The notes under the pieces are model-generated. The model saw nothing but the letters and a program-made list of their open reading frames with translations, made no database searches and had not been told where the DNA came from. Made by a program: the position numbers and the translations under genes. Positions 5,638 to 10,467 of a stretch of 10,467 bases of DNA are shown piece after piece. Within the stretch, counting starts at the first letter, position 1, and every line of letters starts with the position of its first letter. The stretch comes from CAZFLM01 sp964519955 (lineage in GTDB: Bacteria; Armatimonadota; Chthonomonadetes; Chthonomonadales; CAJBBX01), in the NCBI GenBank assembly GCA_964519955.1, contig CAZFLM010000138.1, forward strand, positions 1 through 10,467, given 5' to 3'.

Positions 5638-6311
5638 CGGGCCCTGGCGCCAACACCCGAGGGTGGGACGAGGCGCGGTCCCTGACTGGACGCCATCCAG
5701 GGCGTTCGGGCGTCACCCTCGTGGAACTGCTGATCGTCGTCGGGATCGTGGGCGCACTGGCCGGCTTCCTCGTGCCGGTCTATGCTCAGGCGCGCGCCGC
5801 CAGTCGCGAGAAGGAGTGCACCTCGAATCTGAGGCAAATAGGCGCTGCGTTTCGCATGTACCAGCAGGACTACGATGACGCGCGGCCCCTCTGGCTCTGC
5901 GATGTGGTGCCGGCCTACATGCCGAAGGAGATGCTCGTCTGTGGCGCCGATCCGACCGGCAACTACTCGTACAAGAACTGGGGGGAGGGCATCACGCCGC
6001 GCCCGCACTGGCGGTACCCGCAGTCCTACGACTACTTCATCGTACCGTGGGACGTAGAGCGGTGGCGCGTGCTGGAAGACCTCGGCCCGCGTGCGGGCTG
6101 CATCCTGGATCGACTCCACGGGACGCAGGCGCCTGAGCCGAACCACCTGACGAGTGCTCCGTACTACCTCGGCCGGACCCTGCGCTTGGGGATGGATGGG
6201 AACGTGAGGATGCTGAACCTGCAGTATCCGAACGGCCATCACATCGATGTCTGGTATGCGATGACATACTGGCCCGGCGCTCCCGCGGTCCGTGACCCGA
6301 GCCGGCCATGA
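5634..6311 (+). CDS. Pseudopilin with prepilin N-terminus, divergent C-terminus
   Basis: A 225-aa type IV pilin-like protein, expected to be cleaved and N-methylated by a prepilin peptidase and inserted through its hydrophobic N-terminal helix. The cleavage site is G26 before V27-T-L-V-E31; the Glu at +5 is present but the +1 residue is Val rather than Phe or Met. The helix runs to about 49. 'CTSNLRQIGAAFRMYQQDYDD' at 62-82 matches H-X9-DG pseudopilins, and the C-terminal 'GMDGN' at 186-190 keeps the DG, but the expected His at 178 is Tyr. The start is probably TTG 5634, overlapping the preceding stop, with GAGG at 5623-5626; no ATG precedes the motif. The 26-residue leader is long. It could display or secrete the cysteine-rich protein encoded just upstream. 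Confidence 0.85.
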   Translation: MTGPGANTRGWDEARSLTGRHPGRSGVTLVELLIVVGIVGALAGFLVPVYAQARAASREKECTSNLRQIGAAFRMYQQDYDDARPLWLCDVVPAYMPKEMLVCGADPTGNYSYKNWGEGITPRPHWRYPQSYDYFIVPWDVERWRVLEDLGPRAGCILDRLHGTQAPEPNHLTSAPYYLGRTLRLGMDGNVRMLNLQYPNGHHIDVWYAMTYWPGAPAVRDPSRP

Positions 6312-6826
6312 CGAGAGCCAGTCAAGCCGTCGAGGCCCCGCAATGGCGCGGGGCCGGCCCGGCGCTCGTGCGCTCAGCCGGAGGCCTGGCGCTCGGTATG
6401 CTGCTCGGCTCCGTCGTTCATGGCGCGTGCATGGTGGTGGCGTATGGCATGGGCTACTATGGCCATAACGCCCTCCCGTTCGCTGTCGAGGTCGGCGCCG
6501 TGGTCGGGGCGGTGGCCAAGGGGCTCTGCGCGTGCTCGCGCTGCCGCGTGGCCATCAAGGCGCTCGGCCTGGGCGCCGCTGCCGCCGCGAGCCTCGGGGG
6601 CCTCGTGGCGTGGCGTCTCTCCACTCCGCTCAGCTTCCCGCGCGACCACGCTCTCGGGATGGACTCAGTCTGGTCGATGGTCGCATTCGCGTTCGTCGCG
6701 ACAACACTTACCGTCGCGGCCGTCTCGGCGTCGAACCGGCAACCCGCGGGTGAGGACGCTCGCTCCGCTCCCGACACACGCGCCGATGCGCCCTTCAACG
6801 GAGGCACCGATGGAACAGGCGATTGA
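6308..6826 (+). CDS. Four-helix membrane protein with a C-x-C-x-x-C motif
   Basis: A 172-aa integral membrane protein. Hydrophobic segments lie at about 24-47, 57-74, 83-102 and 120-141, with a polar tail from 143. C74, C76 and C79 form CxCxxC in the loop between the second and third segments, suggesting metal or redox chemistry; C41 lies within the first. The start codon overlaps the previous stop as ATGA, so translation is coupled. Length and topology resemble the next gene's product, and the two may be ancient tandem duplicates. I recognise no family. Confidence 0.75.
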   Translation: MTRASQAVEAPQWRGAGPALVRSAGGLALGMLLGSVVHGACMVVAYGMGYYGHNALPFAVEVGAVVGAVAKGLCACSRCRVAIKALGLGAAAAASLGGLVAWRLSTPLSFPRDHALGMDSVWSMVAFAFVATTLTVAAVSASNRQPAGEDARSAPDTRADAPFNGGTDGTGD

Positions 6827-7334
6827 GACTCAGCCCTGGTGGCTCAGGTTTGCTTCGTTGCCGCTCGGAGCGGCAGTCGGCGCGGCTGCCGGCAGCCTTG
6901 GGTTCGCCGCCATGAACTGGCCTCTCGTGCTCATCGGGGAGTATGGTCCCGATGCCATGGCGATGGCGTGGATCGCAGGCGCGATAGGCGGGGCTCCCCT
7001 CGGCGTCATCGCGTGGACTTGGCGGCCCGCGCCGTGGCGGGCGGCTCTTGCCATGGGCGTGGTCGCCGCTCTTGCTGCCGGTGGGTGGTACGTTGCTCAG
7101 TACGTGCTGGACCGGGCAAACCTCCTCGCGAGGCCCGACTACTGGCATCAAGTGCGCTTCCTTGTGGGCGCGGGCGTGGAGGCGGTGGTGATCTCGGCAG
7201 GGGCGGGAGCGGCGGCTGGCCTGGCGGCAGCCTACGGTGGGCGCAAACTGCGGCTGCCGACGCTGACACCGGTTCCCCATATGGTCGCGAAGTACAAGGC
7301 TCTGGCCGGAGACCGACCGCGCATACGCCTGTAG
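6810..7334 (+). CDS. Four-helix membrane protein, possible paralogue of its upstream neighbour
   Basis: A 174-aa membrane protein with Gly/Ala-rich hydrophobic segments at about 15-38, 49-70, 77-98 and 116-141 and a basic tail 'GGRKLRL...RPRIRL'. By the positive-inside rule the tail is probably cytoplasmic. It has no cysteines, unlike its neighbour. GGAGG at 6800-6804 lies five bases before the ATG at 6810, and the gene overlaps the preceding one by 17 bases. Function unknown; the pair could form a small translocation or anchoring complex for the exported partners in this operon. Confidence 0.75.
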   Translation: MEQAIETQPWWLRFASLPLGAAVGAAAGSLGFAAMNWPLVLIGEYGPDAMAMAWIAGAIGGAPLGVIAWTWRPAPWRAALAMGVVAALAAGGWYVAQYVLDRANLLARPDYWHQVRFLVGAGVEAVVISAGAGAAAGLAAAYGGRKLRLPTLTPVPHMVAKYKALAGDRPRIRL

Positions 7335-7363
7335 CGCGCCGAGGTGGCATCTACAAGGACCCA

Positions 7364-7768
7364 ATGATGAGCGACGCGCGCGCCGGCGCCGGCCGCCCCA
7401 TGGTCGTCCGCGCCGACATACGGCTCCAGGGAATGAGCGTCCAGACAGGGCGTGCGTGGCCCCCGGCACCCGGTATCGAGGTGCGGCCCAACCACGAGTG
7501 CTCGCACCGCATCGTGTCCGCCGCCGACTGCGAGGTGGGCGTGCGTGTGTCCCACCGAGTGGACGCCGCGCCTGTGTTCCGCATAGAGCTGGATGTCCTC
7601 GGCGTCTTCACGTTCGATGCCGTCCTCGATGCCAGGGATGTGCACAGCCCGGAGGTCGCCGAACGCCTCGCGGCCGCTTGCCTGCCGTATTGCGCCGAGA
7701 TCATCGCCTACGTCACCGGTCGAGCCGGTCTCCCGCCGCTGATCGTGGCGCGGCAGGCGCGTGGCTGA
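7364..7768 (+). CDS. SecB-like export chaperone
   Basis: A 134-aa protein resembling SecB, the cytoplasmic chaperone that keeps precursors unfolded for SecA. Family features are an N-terminal strand 'ADIRLQGMSV' at 17-26, a central 'VFRIELDVLGVFTFD' at 71-85 that parallels the SecB strand ending in Gly-(Ile/Val)-Phe, and the C-terminal 'LPYCAEIIAYVTGRAGLPPLIV' region at 107-128, which parallels SecB's FPYARE...GxFPxL. It is slightly shorter than E. coli SecB (155 aa) and lacks the acidic, zinc-region-contacting tail. Being embedded in an operon with exported proteins, it may be a dedicated rather than general chaperone. AAGGA at 7355-7359 precedes two adjacent ATGs; 7367 is an equally good start. 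Confidence 0.75.
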   Translation: MMSDARAGAGRPMVVRADIRLQGMSVQTGRAWPPAPGIEVRPNHECSHRIVSAADCEVGVRVSHRVDAAPVFRIELDVLGVFTFDAVLDARDVHSPEVAERLAAACLPYCAEIIAYVTGRAGLPPLIVARQARG

Positions 7769-7770
7769 CG

Positions 7771-8865
7771 ATGGAGCATCGCCCTGTCGCAGTGATCGTG
7801 CGCGGGCGCGGGCGCGGACATGCGGTGCGCGCCGATCTGGTCCTGACCGCACTATCGCGCGCCCATCCCGAGATCCCCGTGGCGGTGGCCTCCTATGCGA
7901 CGGGGGCACAGGTGCTGGCCGAGCGTGGCCGTGAGGTGACGGACCTCTGCTTGCCACCGGAAGGCGCTCACCACGACCGGCTCGCAGCGATGGGCCGCTT
8001 CCTGCTTCACGCGCGCCCCGCGGCTCTCCTCGTCGACGAGGACCTCTGGGCGCTCCCGCTCGGGCGGATGCTGGCGATCCCCGCCGTCTTCGTCACCAAC
8101 TGGCTCGCCGGGGCGGATCTGGAGCCCAACATCGAGTTCCTACAGGCGGCGAGCAGCATCGTGGTAGCCGATCACGAGGACTCCTTCCTCGTGCCAAGGT
8201 GGCTCACGCCGCCGGTGTCCTTCGTCGGCCCCATATGCCGCCGCTTCGCCACGACCGCATCCAGCACGCTCCGCGCGCGCGAAGCGTTTGGTGTTCCGCC
8301 GGCCTGCAGCGTTGTGGCGGTGACGGTCAGTGGCGACCATGCGTGCGATGCCGACTTCCTCCGCGTATGCCTGAGCGCGCTGGGGCAGCTCGGCGATCGC
8401 CTGGTGGCCGTGGTCGAGGCCGGGGCGATGTTCGATCGGTACGCCCACCTGCGATCGGGTTACGCTCCCAACATCGTCTGCCTCTCTCGAGTGCCGGACG
8501 TCGCCGACCTGTACGCCGCAAGCGACCTGGTGATCACGCGCGGCGGACATACCACGCTCTGGGAACTGGCGCGCATGGGAGCTGCTGCCCTGTGCGTGCC
8601 ATACGCCCGCCATGTCGACCCCCTTCACGAGAGTTACGCGCGGCGTATGCAGGGCAGGGGTACCCTCGCGCTCGTTCCGGAGTCCCATCTGTCGCCTGGC
8701 TACCTGGCCGCCGCTGTCGAGGAGCTGCTGGGCGACGAGCGCCGGCGCCGGGCGATGGCCGAAGCCGGCCGACGGGCCGCGGCGGGCGATGGGGCCGATC
8801 GGGTCGCGGCGATCGTGGCGCAGGTGTGGAGCGAGATGTCGAGCGTCGACGAAGGGGGCGGCTGA
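7771..8865 (+). CDS. GT-B fold glycosyltransferase, MurG/GT28-like
   Basis: A 364-aa protein. The N-terminal 'RGRGRGHAVRAD' at 11-22 is the glycine-rich acceptor-side loop of MurG and UDP-glycosyltransferases. The C-terminal 'SDLVITRGGHTTLWELARMG' at 251-270 is the classic GT28 donor-binding segment (GG-H-x-T-x-x-E), followed by 'CVPYARHVDPLHES'. No transmembrane segment is seen, so it should work in the cytoplasm or at the inner membrane face, using a nucleotide-activated sugar. It starts two bases after the SecB-like gene with little ribosome-site signal, consistent with coupled translation. The acceptor is unknown; candidates are the pseudopilin, the cysteine-rich protein or a lipid. It is the last gene of the operon. 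Confidence 0.85.
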   Translation: MEHRPVAVIVRGRGRGHAVRADLVLTALSRAHPEIPVAVASYATGAQVLAERGREVTDLCLPPEGAHHDRLAAMGRFLLHARPAALLVDEDLWALPLGRMLAIPAVFVTNWLAGADLEPNIEFLQAASSIVVADHEDSFLVPRWLTPPVSFVGPICRRFATTASSTLRAREAFGVPPACSVVAVTVSGDHACDADFLRVCLSALGQLGDRLVAVVEAGAMFDRYAHLRSGYAPNIVCLSRVPDVADLYAASDLVITRGGHTTLWELARMGAAALCVPYARHVDPLHESYARRMQGRGTLALVPESHLSPGYLAAAVEELLGDERRRRAMAEAGRRAAAGDGADRVAAIVAQVWSEMSSVDEGGG

Positions 8866-8870
8866 CACTC

Positions 8871-8888
8871 CTGGCGCACGGAAGCCAG
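8871..8888 (+). terminator. Hairpin after the glycosyltransferase gene
   Basis: CTGGC 8871-8875 pairs with GCCAG 8884-8888 around an 8-base loop, five bases after the stop codon. There is no T-run, so at best it is a weak or Rho-assisted terminator. Confidence 0.25.
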
Positions 8889-8916
8889 CCAGACACGGGT
8901 GATCCGGCGTGGCGAG

Positions 8917-9147
8917 CCCATGCCCTGTTGCGCAACGCCCTCGCGTACCCGGCACTGTCCACGACATCCGTCCGGTCTGCCCGCATGCCGAACACCTCGG
9001 AGCCACGCAGATCGTCCGCGTTCTCACGGCGATGCGCTGCGTCCGGCGCGGCAGCGACGGTGACCCCGGCGCCGCGGGCTGGCGTGGTCGGGTGTGGGCA
9101 ACCTCGGTACCCATGGGGTGTCCGATCGCATCGACCTGGTCGCCGGG
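8917..9147 (+). ncRNA. Candidate structured RNA element, copy B
   Basis: Second copy of the element at 2896-3048. Block 1 is 8917-8933 (15 of 17 bases shared) and block 2 is 9094-9147 (43 of 54). Nested pairing is again available: CCCAT 8917-8921 with ATGGG 9113-9117, and GCCC 8922-8925 with GGGC 9096-9099. The insert between blocks is 78 bases longer than in copy A. It lies 112 bases before the second pseudopilin and fills most of a 394-base gene-free stretch. Reading the reverse strand as protein gives mostly amino-acid-changing differences, which argues against a hidden gene. Further short hairpins flank it (8906-8924; 9161-9175). Confidence 0.4.
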
Positions 9148-9259
9148 ACCGCTACTCGATCGATGGACGACATCGCCGAACCCCACGCCCGCCTCGATCC
9201 GTCCAAGGAGGTAGATGCCATAGCACAGCCGTTCGGACGCCTGGCCAGAGGAGCGGATC

Positions 9260-10078
9260 ATGTCGCGACGCGGATTCTCCCTCATCGAGCTGCTCGTCGT
9301 CATCGCCATCATCTCGGTGTTGGCGGCGCTCCTGTTCCCCGTGTTCTCCGAGGCCCGCGAGGCCGCCCGCGCCGTGGGCTGCACCTCCAACATGAAGCAG
9401 CTCGGGACGGCGGTGCAGATGTATGCGCAGGACTACGACCAGCGGAACCTGATGACGTTCCAGTACCCCTTCACGAACAAGTACGGCCAGGTCGGGCGTG
9501 CGTGGTGGCAGCATGAGTTGATGCCCTACGTGAAGAGCCTGCCGGTGTTCGCGTGCCCGGATGTCTGGCGGCCGCACTACTACGGCGAGACGGTGGAGAG
9601 CAACCGGCCGGGTGATTCGTCGTACCGGTTCGAGGTGGGCATCGGTCTGAACTGGTATACCCCGAGCCCGCGCACCCAGGTCGGCTACAGTGAGGGCGTC
9701 CAGACGGTGAACGGGGAGTGGGGGCCGGATTGCGGTTGGTGGGGCGACGGCGTCCGCAACGGTCTGTCGGACAGCGAGGTGCAGGCGCCGTCGCAGCGGA
9801 TCGTCCTCCTGGACACGAACCTGGAGGTGGTCGGCGGACCCAACCCCGCGATGTACGACGCTGGTGCGGGCTTCTGCACCTATGCGCAGTGGCTTTCGGG
9901 CGAGGCCGGCGGCGACTTCGGGGGCAACTTCGGCCTGGCGCGCCACCACAAGATGAGCCACTTCACCTTCTACGACGGCCACTGCAGCACGCTGCCCGCG
10001 AGCGGCGTGGCGGAGATCTGGTTCGACCTGAAGGCGCCGGCTATCTACCAGGCGCCGGGCACGCTGTGGGGCGAATGA
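9260..10078 (+). CDS. H-X9-DG pseudopilin
   Basis: A 272-aa type IV pilin-like protein. The leader is only MSRRG, cleaved before F6; E10 is the +5 glutamate, and the hydrophobic helix runs to about 29. 'CTSNMKQLGTAVQMYAQDYD' at 41-60 follows, and H229 with D239-G240 gives an exact H-X9-DG motif. Proteins of this kind are highly paralogous in Armatimonadota and Planctomycetota; their roles are mostly unknown, with secretion-system pseudopilin or surface adhesin suggested. AGGAG at 9249-9253 supports the ATG at 9260. The mature chain is rich in Trp, Tyr and Gly. It is probably the first gene of a new transcription unit that includes the gene 24 bases downstream. Confidence 0.92.
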   Translation: MSRRGFSLIELLVVIAIISVLAALLFPVFSEAREAARAVGCTSNMKQLGTAVQMYAQDYDQRNLMTFQYPFTNKYGQVGRAWWQHELMPYVKSLPVFACPDVWRPHYYGETVESNRPGDSSYRFEVGIGLNWYTPSPRTQVGYSEGVQTVNGEWGPDCGWWGDGVRNGLSDSEVQAPSQRIVLLDTNLEVVGGPNPAMYDAGAGFCTYAQWLSGEAGGDFGGNFGLARHHKMSHFTFYDGHCSTLPASGVAEIWFDLKAPAIYQAPGTLWGE

Positions 10079-10102
10079 GGCAGCGGCGGCAGAGGAGGCG
10101 AG

Positions 10103-10467
10103 ATGGCCGAGGGCGCACGCGTTGAGGTGGTGAGCGGGGTACTGGAGCTAGACGCGCTCCTGGCGGAGATCGAGCATGTGGCTGCGGTGGTCCATGGCTT
10201 TGGAGCGGACCGCGTGCTCGTGGAGCACTGGTGGGGCAGCGAAGACCTGCCGGTGGAGGGGCTGGCCGCGGCGCTGGCGGCCGGCTTCGTCGACGCGCAG
10301 TATCCCGACTTGGGGTTCCGTGTCGGGTTGGGCGTGTCCGACTTCACCGTGACCGCCCCCGGCACGCCCATCGAGATCGAGATCTGCCACCACTACGAGG
10401 TGCACGTCGTGACGGACAGCACCGGCCTGGCCGAAGCGCTGCTCGCGCGGTGGCGCGAACTCGGGTA
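10103..10467 (+). CDS. Unrecognised small soluble protein, running to the window end
   Basis: The gene reads at least 121 codons from an ATG with AGAGGAGG at 10091-10098. The final two bases, TA, sit in codon position 1-2, so a stop may complete one base beyond the window. No signal peptide or membrane segment is visible. The N-terminal half looks helical ('LDALLAEIEHVAAVV' at 16-30); the second half alternates hydrophobic and charged residues ('TPIEIEICHHYEVHVVTD'), suggesting a beta-sheet. Only 24 bases separate it from the pseudopilin, so co-transcription is likely. I do not recognise the family. Confidence 0.7.
   Translation, partial: MAEGARVEVVSGVLELDALLAEIEHVAAVVHGFGADRVLVEHWWGSEDLPVEGLAAALAAGFVDAQYPDLGFRVGLGVSDFTVTAPGTPIEIEICHHYEVHVVTDSTGLAEALLARWRELG

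Noticed and set aside
8140..9393. 417-aa reverse-strand open frame
   Set aside because: It lies across the glycosyltransferase, the intergenic element and the start of a pseudopilin, with low-complexity composition and no ribosome site.
1..10467. CRISPR arrays, tRNA or rRNA genes, transposases, phage genes
   Set aside because: I saw no spaced direct repeats, cloverleaf sequences, rRNA signatures or recognisable mobile-element proteins.

Overview
The window is GC-rich, plus-strand-coding bacterial DNA. Two type IV-like pseudopilins are the best taxonomic clue. One carries a textbook N-terminal prepilin motif, the 'MYAQDYD' segment and a C-terminal H-X9-DG motif, a combination that is greatly expanded in Armatimonadota and in Planctomycetota/Verrucomicrobia-type lineages. 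I infer an Armatimonadota-like, envelope-bearing, sugar-degrading bacterium, without being able to prove the phylum.

Layout. Bases 1-352 hold no gene; they hold two copies of a 23-bp palindromic sequence in inverted orientation and a tandem heptamer array. A GH38 alpha-mannosidase occupies 353-2824. Bases 2825-3269 are a structured intergenic region with a G-quadruplex motif, a hairpin, a candidate structured RNA element (copy A) and a strong sigma70-type promoter. A small regulator with a LuxR/GerE-type helix-turn-helix follows at 3270-3704. A second promoter (3741-3769) with a LacI-type palindrome just downstream precedes a tightly packed run of eight genes, 3896-8865: a 45-aa membrane peptide or lipoprotein, a membrane-anchored protein with two thioredoxin-like domains, an exported cysteine-rich protein, a pseudopilin, two four-helix membrane proteins, a SecB-like chaperone and a GT-B glycosyltransferase. 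Bases 8866-9259 are again gene-free and carry a second, about 80% identical copy (B) of the RNA-like element. They precede a canonical H-X9-DG pseudopilin (9260-10078) and an unrecognised small gene that runs to the end of the window (10103 onward).

How the genes may work together. The 3896-8865 run looks like a dedicated production line for a disulfide-rich exported protein. SecB-like and pseudopilin components suggest export and surface display. The double-CxxC anchored redoxin suggests disulfide formation or shuffling. The glycosyltransferase suggests sugar modification. The two membrane proteins are of unknown role. I know of no described system with this gene set. Its unity rests on gene overlaps, shared strand and one upstream promoter, not on functional data. 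The two copies of the intergenic element, one before the regulator and one before the second pseudopilin, could tie the two ends of the locus into one regulatory circuit.
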